Positions 25,782 to 35,461 of a DNA stretch of 64,000 bases are shown piece by piece. The position numbers and the translations under genes are program-made. Below the pieces are notes generated by a model. The model was not told the origin of the DNA. It ran no database searches and saw only the letters and a list, made by a program, of their open reading frames with translations. The stretch's first letter is position 1. Each line of letters begins with the position of its first letter. This DNA is from G942493375 sp942493375 (GTDB lineage: Bacteria > Armatimonadota > UBA5829): contig OW818698.1 in assembly GCA_942493375.1 (NCBI GenBank), forward strand, positions 3,596,001-3,660,000. The letters run 5' to 3'.

Positions 25782-25911
25782 ATGATCAAACCCAACCCCA
25801 ACCAGTACCTGCGAAATATCGCCCTGAAACGAGAGATCGTGCCATCATTCAATAGCTATCCCTTCTGCATCCCGGCAATTCGCAATCTGCACGTGCTTGA
25901 TCTGCACCCCT
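25782..25911 (+). pseudogene. 5' fragment of a COG3910-type AAA ATPase gene
   Basis: The first 43 codons (YLRNIALKREIVPSF, YPFCIPAIRNL, LDLHP) match the conserved start of SMC-like predicted ATPases that normally continue with a VTFLVGENGSGKST Walker A motif. Here the frame runs into transposase sequence right after LDLHP, so the Walker A and everything after it are missing. No downstream remnant of the ATPase was found. It lies 6 nt after the GT2 gene and is almost certainly non-functional. Confidence 0.7.
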
Positions 25912-26763
25912 GTGAACTTAATAAGGCAATTGCTGAGTTATCTTTACGGTTTCGAAGTGTCAAAAGGAGAGATTTGCGAACTCTTACACGAAGTTGCTCG
26001 AATGGGCAAGGATGAATACGCGAATATATTGAATAAGGTTCGCGGTTCTCCAGTAGTTCATGGTGACGAGACTGGTTGGAGAGAGGATGGAGCCAATGGC
26101 TATGTGTGGAGTTTCTCAACTCCGCAAGAGCGCTATTTCGTCTACCGTCACAGCCGTGCATCGAGCGTTGTAAAAGAGGTACTCGGTGACGAGTTTATTG
26201 GAACACTGGTGAGTGATTTCTACGGTGCTTACAATATCTATGATGGCGTTAAGCAACGGTGATGGGTTCATTTTCTGCGTGATCTGGATGCTCTTGTTGA
26301 TAAACATACTGGCGATACCTCTGTGGTAGCTTGGGTGGATGCCATATATGACGTGTATCGTCGAGCAAAAGAGACAGTGAATGCAGGTTATACCGATACC
26401 GAACGTTGATGGCTACGACAGGATTTCGAGTGTGAGCTTTTAACTCTGGCACAACCCTACCTAACACAGAAGAAAGCCCCCAACGAGTACTTACCCAGCG
26501 GATAGATGGATTTCTCGGAGAGTTATTCACATTCGTACAATGTCCCGAGGTGCCATCCGAGAACAATGCTGCTGAGCGTGCTGTTCGTCCTACTGCTATA
26601 GCCAGAAAAGTAAATGGAGGAACACGTTCACCTCGTGGAACCGAAACAAATAGTATTCTACGGAGTTTGTTTGAGACATGGAGCTTGCAAGGCTGCAATG
26701 CTTTAGAGGGTTGCAAGCAAATGATTATGACTGCTAATAAAGCTGTAACTAAGGCAGGTTAGA
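25905..26763 (+). mobile_element. Decayed IS66-family transposase
   Basis: Translated pieces match IS66 transposase (HGDETGWRE, SDFYGAY, ENNAAERAVRP), covering the catalytic D, D and E. Two in-frame TGA codons interrupt the main frame, at 26260-26262 after VKQR (where IS66 usually has Cys) and at 26407-26409. A third stop near 26503 and a frame change around 26480-26500 follow. The C-terminal part is readable in another frame to the stop at 26760. The N-terminal third is missing and no inverted repeats were found, so the element is dead. Confidence 0.8.
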
Positions 26764-26921
26764 AAATCAGTTACGGGAAACTGAACTCTTACACTCTTAC
26801 GCAAAAGCTTTACTATGACAGCTGGTTATGACATAATATTTTGTTGAGACTAAAATCAATATTGTGTGCCAGCAAGTTTTGCACGCACCGTTAATAAGAT
26901 ACGAATAGGTTAAGGATAGAA

Positions 26922-27530
26922 ATGAAAAGGAAAGAAAAAGTAGATCAGACAAAACCCTCGGAATCTACCGAGTTTGAAATACAGCAGGAACAGCAATTGG
27001 ATCAAAATGACGAAGTAATCAATTGTGATTGTTCCACCGAATCTTCAGAGACAATGTCGGATGTAGAGTTCCTGCAGGCACAGGCAAAACAACTTATGCA
27101 GGATGTTGAAGAAGCCAACAACAAGTATCTGCGTTCTCTGGCTGATTTTGACAACTTCCGAAAACGCCAGAGAGAAGAAGTTGCGCGTCAGATATCCTGG
27201 GCTCGTGAGAACTTACTATCTCAGATGATAGGGATATCGGACAACCTGGCTAGAGCTCTAACTGCAGCCAACGATTCACGTGACTTCGATTCCCTACTTG
27301 AAGGTGTGGGGTTAACACTCCGCCAAATGGTTGAACTGCTTAAAAAAGAAGGTGTCGAACCGATTGAAGCTGAGGGGCAGGAATTTAACCCGGAACTTCA
27401 CGAAGCTATGATGCGCGACACTTCCGGAGAGCATCCTGAAAACATCATCATACAGGAGTTCGAAAAGGGCTATACTTTTGACGGAAGAGTTATACGCCCA
27501 TCCAAAGTTAAAGTCTCCAGCGAAGAATAG
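26922..27530 (+). CDS. grpE: GrpE nucleotide exchange factor
   Basis: The 202-residue protein has an acidic, low-complexity N-terminus, a long coiled coil (residues 45-100, NKYLRSLADFDNFRKRQREE) and the C-terminal beta-domain (EGQEFNPELHEAM, GYTFDGRVIRPSKVKV), all typical of GrpE. It releases ADP from DnaK. The start ATG follows AAGGA. Neither dnaK nor dnaJ is adjacent, and no CIRCE element (TTAGCACTC palindrome) was seen upstream, so it is an isolated gene here, downstream of a decayed transposon. Confidence 0.95.
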   Translation: MKRKEKVDQTKPSESTEFEIQQEQQLDQNDEVINCDCSTESSETMSDVEFLQAQAKQLMQDVEEANNKYLRSLADFDNFRKRQREEVARQISWARENLLSQMIGISDNLARALTAANDSRDFDSLLEGVGLTLRQMVELLKKEGVEPIEAEGQEFNPELHEAMMRDTSGEHPENIIIQEFEKGYTFDGRVIRPSKVKVSSEE

Positions 27531-27540
27531 CTGTCCTAAG

Positions 27541-27564
27541 CAATCCCCATTAATTGGGGGATTG
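27541..27564. other. Hairpin after grpE
   Basis: CAATCCCC (27541-27548) pairs with GGGGATTG (27557-27564) over an 8-nt loop, 10 nt after the grpE stop, with no T-run. Confidence 0.5.
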
Positions 27565-27598
27565 TCCGATAAAAAGCAAATCTTATTTAGAAATGACT

Positions 27599-27634
27599 CG
27601 GCGGTCTGCAATGATGCAAGCTTGCCGTCTTTTT
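27599..27634 (+). terminator. Rho-independent terminator downstream of grpE
   Basis: CGGC (27599-27602) pairs with GCCG (27624-27627), with inner TGCA/TGCA pairing, followed by TCTTTTT. The rest of the gap up to the next gene shows no riboswitch I can recognise; no ydaO-type motif was evident. Confidence 0.55.
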
Positions 27635-27782
27635 GTGTGTACAATTACGCTGCGATTAATAATTACATCGACTTACAAATTTGACTATATAGCACAGGTT
27701 ATTGACATATGCTTCGATCTGAGTGACAAGCAATGCATCCAAGTGTTAAACTGCTTCAATAAAATCAAGGAGAAAGATACAT

Positions 27783-29669
27783 TTGTTAGCACGCATTCGT
27801 GGTTTATTGATTGGAAAACCTATACCCACTTCTCGGCAAAAGCATGAACGTCTCAGCAAGTTCTTTGCATTACCTGTCTTTGCATCAGATGCAATATCAT
27901 CCAATGCATATGCGACAGAGGAAATCCTGGCGGCATTTGCTATTGCAGGTGCGGGATCTATTGCCTGGAGCCTGGGTATCCCAATAACCGGAGCTATTGT
28001 TGCCCTGTTGGCAATTGTAGTTGTTTCATATACCCTGACGATCCATGCCTACCCACACGGTGGTGGAAGCTATATTGTAACCAGAGAGAACTTGGGAACC
28101 AAGTGGGGACTAATCGCTGCAGCAGCATTACTTACTGACTATGTATTGACAGTTGCAGTTAGTATTTCTGCCGGCGTGGCGGCTATTACATCTGCCAGGC
28201 CAGAATTGGCTGAATACAGCATAATGATGGGTGTGGGATTTGTTGCATTAGTGGCATTCATGAATCTCAGAGGATTGCGCGAATCAGGAATGCTGTTTGC
28301 CGTTCCCACATATGGTTTCGTTTTATGTGTATCTGTAACGATAATAGTAGGCCTGTTTAAGGTCTATTCCGGCCAACCTATTGTTCCAGTTAATGAAACA
28401 TTCCCAATGGAACATCAAGTCACTGGTATGGCCATGGTATTTTTGTGCATGCGTGCTTTTGCCGGTGGGTGTTCTGCTATGACCGGAACCGAAGCTGTAG
28501 CTGACGGTATTCCTGCATTTAAGGCACCTGAAGCAAAGAATGCTTCTGAAACCCTGTGGATAATGGCTGCAATCCTGGCATTTCTATTCCTAGGTATATC
28601 AACTTTAGCATATCATTATAAGGCTGTCCCAGTTATACACGGTGGACACGCTGAGACTGTCCTTTCCCAGATTGCTCGTGGTGTATTCGGTAAAGGATGG
28701 TTTTATGGATTTATTCAAGCTGCCACCGCAGCGATCCTGGTTCTTGCAGCCAACACAGCGTATCAGGACTATCCCAGACTGAGTTCGATTCTGGCACGAG
28801 ACAGGTTTGCACCAAGACAGTTTGCACGAGTTGGAGACCGTCTGGTTTTTAACAACGGAATATTGGTACTAAGCATCCTGGCTGCAGGCTTGATCATTCT
28901 GTTTAAGTGCAAACCACATGCAATGATTCCGTTATATGCCATTGGGGTATTTATTTCCTTCACCCTGTCTCAGTTTAGTATGGGATTGAGGACTTTGCGA
29001 GCAAAAAAGCGCCATTGGAAAGTTCTGTGCGGTATAAGCTTTTTTGGATCATTTGTAACGTTTGTTGTTTCTGTTGTTACTGCAGCAATGAAATTCACTG
29101 AAGGCCCCAAAATACCTATAGGGGACTTTTCCATTCCAACTGGCGCATATATTGTCTTGATAGTCATTCTCCTTATGGTGTATACACTTAGTAAAATCAA
29201 TAATCACTATTTGGAACTGGGTCGCCAGCTTAGAATCGATGATTTCGAAACAGCGGTTCCTTTGGTTCGTTCCACTGCGATTGTATTAATCGGCGGTGTA
29301 CACAAGGGGGTCCTTGGAGCACTAGAATATGCAAAAACTCTATCTCATGACTGTCGGGCGCTGTATATAGAGATTGATGCGAAGGAAACAGCTCTGGTCA
29401 CTGAGCGTTGGGAAAAGCTGGGGTTAGATATGCCGCTGGTAGTGCTTGAATCAAAATACAGATCAATGATAGATCCCGTTATGAAGTATCTAGAAGAAGC
29501 AAAGAAGGAACGCGAGCATCACGTTATCACTGTTGTCTTACCTGAATTTGTCCCAAGAAAATGGTGGCACCAATTACTCCACGGACAGTCCGGACTTATG
29601 CTCAAAGTTGCCCTGATGCTCCGCAAAGATATAATTCTTACAAACGTAAGATACTATTTGGAAAAGTGA
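27783..29669 (+). CDS. KimA-like APC-superfamily potassium permease
   Basis: The 628-residue protein begins at TTG 27783, ten bases after AAGGAG. It has about 12 membrane helices followed by a soluble C-terminal domain from about residue 470. The first helix region ASDAISSNAYATEEI and HPHGGGSY-like YPHGGGSYIV match the KimA (YdaO) branch of the APC superfamily, which imports potassium with protons and is controlled by c-di-AMP in Bacillus. Amino-acid transport remains possible because the families are close. The next gene encodes a STAS-USP-USP protein 10 nt away and probably a cytoplasmic partner. Confidence 0.8.
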   Translation: MLARIRGLLIGKPIPTSRQKHERLSKFFALPVFASDAISSNAYATEEILAAFAIAGAGSIAWSLGIPITGAIVALLAIVVVSYTLTIHAYPHGGGSYIVTRENLGTKWGLIAAAALLTDYVLTVAVSISAGVAAITSARPELAEYSIMMGVGFVALVAFMNLRGLRESGMLFAVPTYGFVLCVSVTIIVGLFKVYSGQPIVPVNETFPMEHQVTGMAMVFLCMRAFAGGCSAMTGTEAVADGIPAFKAPEAKNASETLWIMAAILAFLFLGISTLAYHYKAVPVIHGGHAETVLSQIARGVFGKGWFYGFIQAATAAILVLAANTAYQDYPRLSSILARDRFAPRQFARVGDRLVFNNGILVLSILAAGLIILFKCKPHAMIPLYAIGVFISFTLSQFSMGLRTLRAKKRHWKVLCGISFFGSFVTFVVSVVTAAMKFTEGPKIPIGDFSIPTGAYIVLIVILLMVYTLSKINNHYLELGRQLRIDDFETAVPLVRSTAIVLIGGVHKGVLGALEYAKTLSHDCRALYIEIDAKETALVTERWEKLGLDMPLVVLESKYRSMIDPVMKYLEEAKKEREHHVITVVLPEFVPRKWWHQLLHGQSGLMLKVALMLRKDIILTNVRYYLEK

Positions 29670-29679
29670 GTCTTTATAT

Positions 29680-30876
29680 ATGATAATCGAAGCAAGAGAA
29701 GATACTATTACCCTTCGGGGCAATATGCAGTCCAATATATGGCCTGCCATTCAAGCCGCCGCCGCACTGCTGCTTGAAGACCACCCCACAGGGATCATTA
29801 TAGATGCATCAGGACTGGATAAAGTCACGATTGATGGAGGAGTAACCTTTGTAGATGCCTCCAATTACATTGTCAGCCACAATGCCCGTATAGTCGTGAC
29901 GGGTATGGATGAAGAGGTCCTGGAGATCATTAAGCAAATTCCAGGAGTCCGTTCTCAGCTCCCTCTGGCATTGAGTATAGAGGAAGCTCGTGCATCATTA
30001 GCCCTGGAAGAAATCACTCCTCAGCGTGGTAGAGCTCGAATTGCGGCATTGGTCCCACTGGTTGGTAGATGGAAGCGCGCAATTTTCCATGCAGAGAAAC
30101 TGGCCATCGGTGAGAACTGCGAAATCCACCTTTTAGAAATGATTAAGGTCCCTCGCAATCTTCCGATTGGAACCCCTATGCCTGATTCCGAAACACATTG
30201 CCAGAAGAAACTGGATACTGCAGTTGGGATTGTTAAGAAAGACCGTGTTAGCGCTTTTGGACATATTGAACGCGTCCGCTCGTATAGAGACGGTACTTCT
30301 GCTTTTGTCCAGGAACTTGATGCGGGATTTGTTGTTTTGAGTATTGATCAAACAAAAGGTGATGATCCTTACATAGAGGATTATAAGGGTCTTGACATGC
30401 TACAGACCGCCGAATATGAGCTGTCAATCGTAAAAGGTGGCCCATCTGACCATAATGAAGTTCCTAAAAACGTGCTGGTACCAGCTGTCGGTGAATGGAA
30501 ACATGCGCTGGAACATGCATGCAAATTGATCGTTGGTGAGTCTGCTTCCCTCACACTGATATATCTCATCACGGTCCCCAGGAGTGAAGCCATTGACACC
30601 CCGAAACCTGAAGCAGATTTGTCTGCATCTGACAGCATAAAAGAAGCTGCCCGTATTGGAAAACGCTATGGAGTCAAAGTTGACGTCAAAGTAGAAAGAG
30701 TCCGCCAGCCAATAATTGCATTCATGAGACTACTTGAACCTATGAAAGCTGATATGGTTGTCCTGGGGCTTGGTTCCAGGACTGATCTGGATGCTTCAAC
30801 AGCAAAATCCATTGCTGAAGAATTGATGCGGAGCACCTACTGCGAAACCGTTTTCCTGAAAGCTATCGAACGATAA
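29680..30876 (+). CDS. STAS domain fused to two universal-stress-protein-like domains
   Basis: The 398-residue protein is cytoplasmic. Residues 1-110 look like a STAS domain (TITLRGNMQS, GIIIDASGLDKVTIDG, ARIVVTGMD). Residues 118-255 and 265-398 are two USP-like repeats, each opening with a LVP-x-VG-x-WK segment (VPLVGRWKRAIFHAEKL and VPAVGEWKHALEHACKL). The ATP-binding glycine pattern of USPs is only partly kept in the second (LGLGSRT). It starts 10 nt after the KimA-like permease gene. STAS domains often regulate transporters and USP domains bind nucleotides, so a nucleotide-responsive regulator of the permease is a reasonable inference. Confidence 0.7.
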   Translation: MIIEAREDTITLRGNMQSNIWPAIQAAAALLLEDHPTGIIIDASGLDKVTIDGGVTFVDASNYIVSHNARIVVTGMDEEVLEIIKQIPGVRSQLPLALSIEEARASLALEEITPQRGRARIAALVPLVGRWKRAIFHAEKLAIGENCEIHLLEMIKVPRNLPIGTPMPDSETHCQKKLDTAVGIVKKDRVSAFGHIERVRSYRDGTSAFVQELDAGFVVLSIDQTKGDDPYIEDYKGLDMLQTAEYELSIVKGGPSDHNEVPKNVLVPAVGEWKHALEHACKLIVGESASLTLIYLITVPRSEAIDTPKPEADLSASDSIKEAARIGKRYGVKVDVKVERVRQPIIAFMRLLEPMKADMVVLGLGSRTDLDASTAKSIAEELMRSTYCETVFLKAIER

Positions 30877-30881
30877 ACCTC

Positions 30882-30949
30882 TGTCATCCTGAGGAACGAA
30901 GGATCTGCTTTATGAATAAAAAGCAGATCCTTCGTTCCTAAGGATGACA
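30882..30949. repeat. Inverted repeat, family A, between convergent genes
   Basis: Arms of about 30 nt (30882-30911 and 30919-30949) differ at one paired position and contain TGTCATCCT, AGGAACGAAGGATCTGC. Same family as 6769-6872. It separates the convergent STAS-USP and ABC exporter genes and can form a strong hairpin with short T/A tracts. Confidence 0.8.
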
Positions 30950-30973
30950 ATGACACATTAAGAATGACAGATA

Positions 30974-32761
30974 TTATTCCTCTTCCACTGTTTTCTGCGC
31001 GAACTGTGCGTAGTAGAGTTTACTGTAGTGTCCACCAGTGTTAACCAACTCTTTATGGGTTCCCATCTCCCCGATCTTTCCATTCTCCAATACGATTATT
31101 CTGTCGGCTTCAAGTATTGTGGAGAGTCTGTGCGCAATACAGAAAGATGTTCTGCCCTGGAAAAGAGTTCGCAGCGCGTTCTGTATGAGTTGTTCGGTAA
31201 TAGCGTCTACACTTGATGTAGCTTCATCCAGGACCAGAATTCTTGGATTGGCCAACAACGCTCTTGCAAAAGATACCAGTTGCTTCTGCCCTGTTGAAAG
31301 TCTTGAACCACCCTCGCGGACATCGGTATCATATTTGAGTGGCATTTCCATTATAAAGTCATGAGCTCCGACCATAATGGCAGCTTCCTTGACCTCTTCG
31401 TCAGTCGCATCCAGCCGGCCATAACGGATATTGTCTTTCACACTACCCGAGAACAAAAAGCTCTCTTGTAAAACTATGCCCATCTGTCCACGTAGAGAAC
31501 GCAAGGTAACATCCTGAATATTGATTCCATCAACTTCAATTGCACCGGACTCGATATCGTATTGCCTTGGAAGCAGGTTGATAATTGTACTTTTGCCTGC
31601 ACCTGTAGGTCCTACAATGGCGATGGTCTCTCCGGGTTCAGCAACAAAACTTACGCCCTTCAGGATCTTGGTCTCCGGGTTATAGGAGAAACAGACATCT
31701 TTGAATTCGACTCTACCTGATATTTTTGGAAGTAGAATCGCATCGGGCTTATCCTTGACACTGGCCTCAGTTTCAAGGATATCAAAAATCCTTTCAGCAC
31801 CAGCCATTGCCGCTTGCAGGACGGTGAAGAAGTTACTAATGTTCTGAACAGGGGCATAGAACAAACCTACATAGTATATGAAAGCCACAAATCCACCGAG
31901 AGTCAGGTAACCATATTTTACCTGTAGACCTCCATACCAGAAGACCATACTGACTCCGACTACAGTGATAACAGTTATCACCTGACCGAATATGTTGGAC
32001 ACAATCACCGAGTGCATTACCGAACGCATGGTAATACGACTCACTTTTTTGTATGCAAGGAGATTTCGTCTCTCACGGGAGTAGCTCTTAATGATTCTGA
32101 CCCCGGTAATATTTTGAACAATAGCTGCAGTTACAGTTGCAGCTTTTTTGCGGACATCCCTGTAGGCGTCCCTTACCTTCTGCCTGTAACTTATTCCGAA
32201 AATCAGAATAAACGGTAGTAGTGTGGCAGTCAGCAGTGTCAACTTGAGATTCATTGTTGCCATTATATAAAAGACTACAATTGCAGTAATAAAGTCAGTG
32301 ATGAGGTTCAAAGCACCGGATGTTATCAGACCGTTTAGAGCCCCAACATCACCCATTACTCTGGAAATAACCCGACCGACTTCTCTTTTATCGAAAAAAT
32401 CCAGACCAAGATACTGGACATGGCTGAACATACGGTTGCGCATGTCGTTAGCTACATTCTGCCCCAAGCTTGTAACTGCTAATGATTGATAGTATTGAAA
32501 CAGCCATTTGAGCAGATATGAAGCCAGGTAGGCAATCGCCATCCATGTAAGCATAGAGACGTTTCTACCCTTTATGCCGCCATCAATAATTGTTTTTGTT
32601 ATATAAGGTGCAATGACGTTTGTTCCGGACAAAAGTCCCAGAGTCACAAGCGAGACTATGAACACATTCATGTGTGGAATAACGAATGCAAACGCTTTTC
32701 TTGTAAGCTGCCAGTCAAATGGCCGCGAGGCCACTTCATCGTCAATGATTTGTTTTGCCAT
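30974..32761 (-). CDS. ABC exporter half-transporter, consensus Walker B
   Basis: The 595-residue protein has an N-terminal six-helix exporter domain (residues 20-330) and a C-terminal ATPase domain: Walker A GPTGAGKST, signature LSTGQKQL (variant of LSGGQ) and Walker B ILVLDEATSSVD with the catalytic Glu. It lies 8 nt after the other half-transporter gene. The variant signature would form the weak site together with the degenerate Walker B of the partner, as in TM287/288-type heterodimers. Likely drug, lipid or peptide export; substrate unknown. Confidence 0.92.
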   Translation of the reverse strand: MAKQIIDDEVASRPFDWQLTRKAFAFVIPHMNVFIVSLVTLGLLSGTNVIAPYITKTIIDGGIKGRNVSMLTWMAIAYLASYLLKWLFQYYQSLAVTSLGQNVANDMRNRMFSHVQYLGLDFFDKREVGRVISRVMGDVGALNGLITSGALNLITDFITAIVVFYIMATMNLKLTLLTATLLPFILIFGISYRQKVRDAYRDVRKKAATVTAAIVQNITGVRIIKSYSRERRNLLAYKKVSRITMRSVMHSVIVSNIFGQVITVITVVGVSMVFWYGGLQVKYGYLTLGGFVAFIYYVGLFYAPVQNISNFFTVLQAAMAGAERIFDILETEASVKDKPDAILLPKISGRVEFKDVCFSYNPETKILKGVSFVAEPGETIAIVGPTGAGKSTIINLLPRQYDIESGAIEVDGINIQDVTLRSLRGQMGIVLQESFLFSGSVKDNIRYGRLDATDEEVKEAAIMVGAHDFIMEMPLKYDTDVREGGSRLSTGQKQLVSFARALLANPRILVLDEATSSVDAITEQLIQNALRTLFQGRTSFCIAHRLSTILEADRIIVLENGKIGEMGTHKELVNTGGHYSKLYYAQFAQKTVEEE

Positions 32762-32769
32762 AACCGAAC

Positions 32770-34518
32770 CTATTCTTCCAAATGTCCCGCTTGAGCATCT
32801 GCACCAAACTGCATTTCATATATTGTGGAATATCTTCCACCCAAAGCTAATAGTTCGTCGTGTGTGCCGGATTCCATGATTCTGCCTTCATTGAGAACAA
32901 TAATATTGTCCGCCCCCATAACTGAAGAGACTCTTTGGGCTATTATTATTGTAGTCCTCGATTTAGCGATAGACTTCAGCGCATTCTGGATTCTAGCTTC
33001 AGTTTCCGTATCTACTGCGGAGGTTGAGTCATCCATTATCAATATGCGTGGGTCCTTTATAATTGCTCTTGCTATCGACAGACGCTGTTTCTGTCCTCCT
33101 GACAGGTTAACACCGCGTTCTCCCACTTCTGTATCGTAGCCTTCAGGCAGCGAGTTTATGAACTCATGAATATCTGCACTTTTTGCTGCCTCGATGATCT
33201 GTTCAATATCAGCAGTAGGCTTGCCATATGCAATATTCTCAGCAATGGTAGCGCCAAAGAGGAAATTCTCCTGTGCTACTATTCCTACATGCCTGCGGAT
33301 GCTGCCTATGGTATACTCTTTGACATCCCTACCGTCTATCAAGACCTTGCCATTCTTACAGTCATAGAAACGGGGGATCAAACTGATAACTGAAGTCTTG
33401 CCCGATCCGGTCGGCCCCATTATCCCGACTGTCTGCCCTGGTTTAATATCAAATGAAATATCATGAAGTGCATTTGTACCGTCTGCGTATGTGAATGATA
33501 CATCCTTAAACTCCACATGCCCTGTACATTCTCTCATTTCGACATGTCCATCCCGAAGGTGTCTCTCCGGTTTGGTATCGAGTATCTCAAATATTCGATC
33601 ACCGGAAGCAATGGCACTGCGTATGATAGAAATCGCATATGATACAAGTGTAATAGGTCCGACTAATAATGATAGATAAGTATTGAAAGCTATCATCTGG
33701 CCGAGTGTCAAAGTTCCGTTAATTACTTTGACACCTCCATACCAGAGCACAAATGTCGTTCCGGCTGCGGCAATGAAACTCATAAATGGACCATAAAAGG
33801 CTCCGACCCTGGTCAGGTCCATAATCTGAACGAAGAGTTCCTTGGCTTGGTTTTCAAACTTCTCAACCTCGTGCTCTTCTCTTGCAAATGCCTTTACTAC
33901 ACGAATACCCATCAGGTTTTGTTGCAAGGTAGAAGTCAACTTGCCATGTTGATCATAAAAAGATGTATACATCGGACCGACTTTGTTGCTGTATTTCACT
34001 ACGACAAAAGCCAAAAACGGCATTAGCCATAGTGATGCCAGCGCAAGCTGCCAGTTCATAGCAAAAAGAATCACTACCACACCCAGCGCAATGACCAGGT
34101 TTACAAAGACGTTGAGAATTCCACCGCCAAGAAAACCCACAAGTGTCCCTGTATCTGTTGTTGACCTGGAAATGAGCTGACCGGTCTCAGCTTCGTCATG
34201 GTATGAGAACGACAGCCGCTGCATGTGGTTGAAAAGTCGGTTACCAATATCATAGATTATAGTCTGTGCGGTAAGCTCCGAAAGGTATCCTCGAGTTATA
34301 TTGGCTAGTCCTATTACAATAAACATGCCAAGTATTCCTATGGCATAATATGGAAGCAACCAGAATTCCCCGCGAATCAAGCAATGGTCTATAATGAGTT
34401 TTTGGAACTGTGGCCAGGTGAGTTGCAAGCCAGCCGTAACCAACATTGAAATCAAGCTGGGAAAAGTTAGTGACCAGTATTTTAATCCGTATATGAAAAG
34501 TCTTTTTAATGTCGACAT
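32770..34518 (-). CDS. ABC exporter half-transporter, degenerate Walker B
   Basis: The ATG at 34518 is eight bases after GGAGG; an upstream TTG at 34533 overlaps that site. The 582 residues form a six-helix exporter domain and an ATPase domain with Walker A GPTGSGKTS, signature LSGGQKQR and Walker B ILIMDDSTSAVD. The usual catalytic Glu after Walker B is Asp, the hallmark of the degenerate half in heterodimeric exporters. It is the first gene of the pair. Confidence 0.92.
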   Translation of the reverse strand: MSTLKRLFIYGLKYWSLTFPSLISMLVTAGLQLTWPQFQKLIIDHCLIRGEFWLLPYYAIGILGMFIVIGLANITRGYLSELTAQTIIYDIGNRLFNHMQRLSFSYHDEAETGQLISRSTTDTGTLVGFLGGGILNVFVNLVIALGVVVILFAMNWQLALASLWLMPFLAFVVVKYSNKVGPMYTSFYDQHGKLTSTLQQNLMGIRVVKAFAREEHEVEKFENQAKELFVQIMDLTRVGAFYGPFMSFIAAAGTTFVLWYGGVKVINGTLTLGQMIAFNTYLSLLVGPITLVSYAISIIRSAIASGDRIFEILDTKPERHLRDGHVEMRECTGHVEFKDVSFTYADGTNALHDISFDIKPGQTVGIMGPTGSGKTSVISLIPRFYDCKNGKVLIDGRDVKEYTIGSIRRHVGIVAQENFLFGATIAENIAYGKPTADIEQIIEAAKSADIHEFINSLPEGYDTEVGERGVNLSGGQKQRLSIARAIIKDPRILIMDDSTSAVDTETEARIQNALKSIAKSRTTIIIAQRVSSVMGADNIIVLNEGRIMESGTHDELLALGGRYSTIYEMQFGADAQAGHLEE

Positions 34519-34792
34519 AATAGCATCCTCCAAACTTCCGGAGAGCTTGGCATAGATTTGGGAAAGTTAGATCCCCAATAGAATAGCTTGTACCCCAAGC
34601 TCACATATCCTCCCTCAAGAGTAGTACTTTACGTGTATTTCGTCCACATCACTTTCATGAACGAATCTGAAAACTCTGCTACGTACATGATTGACACTAG
34701 TATGGCACTAATATTGCTGATTGAAGGAATTTGCATAGATGGCAACTAAATATCACTAGAATTAGCTTGCTAGCAAACTGAAAAGAGGGTGT

Positions 34793-35194
34793 ATGGAACG
34801 AACATTTGTCATGATTAAACCCGATGGTGTTAAGAGAAAACTGATTGGGGAAATCATCTCACGTATTGAGAATCGAAACCTTACCATCAGAGAAATGGTA
34901 ATGAGAACACCCAGTCGGGAACTGGCGGAGAAACATTATTTACCCCATGTGGGCAAAGATTTCTACGAACCGCTGGTAAATTTTGTGATTTCGGGACCAG
35001 TAATCGCAATGGTAATCGAAGGTGATAACGCAATTGCCCTTGTCCGGAAAATGATGGGTACTTTGAATCCAGTGGATGCCCTTCCCGGGACAATAAGAGG
35101 TGATTTTACGATAAGTACAAGAGAGAACTTGATACACGGTTCAGATAGTTTGGAAAGTGCTGAATATGAAATTGGTTTGTGGTTTCCTGGTTGA
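34793..35194 (+). CDS. ndk: Nucleoside diphosphate kinase
   Basis: The 133-residue protein is a standard-length NDK: MIKPDGVKR, GTIRGDF and the active-site His in NLIHGSDS. It equilibrates nucleoside di- and triphosphates through a phospho-His. AGAGGG precedes the ATG by four to five bases. A TTGACA at 34691-34696 is a possible -35 but no good -10 pairs with it. The gene stands alone between the ABC exporter and the IS element. Confidence 0.96.
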   Translation: MERTFVMIKPDGVKRKLIGEIISRIENRNLTIREMVMRTPSRELAEKHYLPHVGKDFYEPLVNFVISGPVIAMVIEGDNAIALVRKMMGTLNPVDALPGTIRGDFTISTRENLIHGSDSLESAEYEIGLWFPG

Positions 35195-35273
35195 TTAAAG
35201 CTGATCTAAATCATTCTCAAACTACTTCGCTTTGCCCAATTTGGCAGATCAAGGGTCGTTTGATGAATAGACC

Positions 35274-35336
35274 TAACCCGCTTTATTAACCAAGCTTCGC
35301 TTTTGTTCGGCAGTTGGGACAAAAGCTGAGTCAGTC
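35274..35336. repeat. Palindromic intergenic repeat, family B, split by the IS element
   Basis: The left part starts with TAACCCG (35274-35280) and contains the core stem GCTTTTGTTC (35299-35308)/GGACAAAAGC (35317-35326). The missing right end (AATGCGGG) reappears at 37170-37177 on the other side of the IS1182-type element. A possible second degenerate copy lies at 35205-35252. Confidence 0.6.
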
Positions 35337-35405
35337 ATGTAGAGAGTGTCTATTAAATATAGCACCAATCGATAATAATATACATATATCATTTTAAAGG
35401 AGATT

Positions 35406-35460
35406 GCCCTCCATTTGTAGAATTTAAATATAGTGCTATCTTGCAATGGAGGGCTTTTTT
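35406..35460 (+). terminator. Hairpin guarding the transposase start
   Basis: GCCCTCCATT (35406-35415) pairs perfectly with AATGGAGGGC (35445-35454), followed by six T, and the transposase ATG is at 35462. The right arm contains the GGAGGG ribosome site, so in transcripts entering from outside the hairpin would both terminate transcription and hide the start. Confidence 0.7.
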
Positions 35461-35461
35461 A

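Noticed and set aside
26765..26921. CIRCE heat-shock operator before grpE
   Set aside because: No TTAGCACTC/GAGTGCTAA pair is present.
27531..27782. Possible ydaO-type c-di-AMP riboswitch before the KimA-like gene
   Set aside because: The expected conserved blocks were not found; only a hairpin and a terminator after grpE are visible.
34691..34720. Sigma-70 promoter for ndk
   Set aside because: TTGACA is present, but no -10 hexamer occurs at 16-18 bp spacing.
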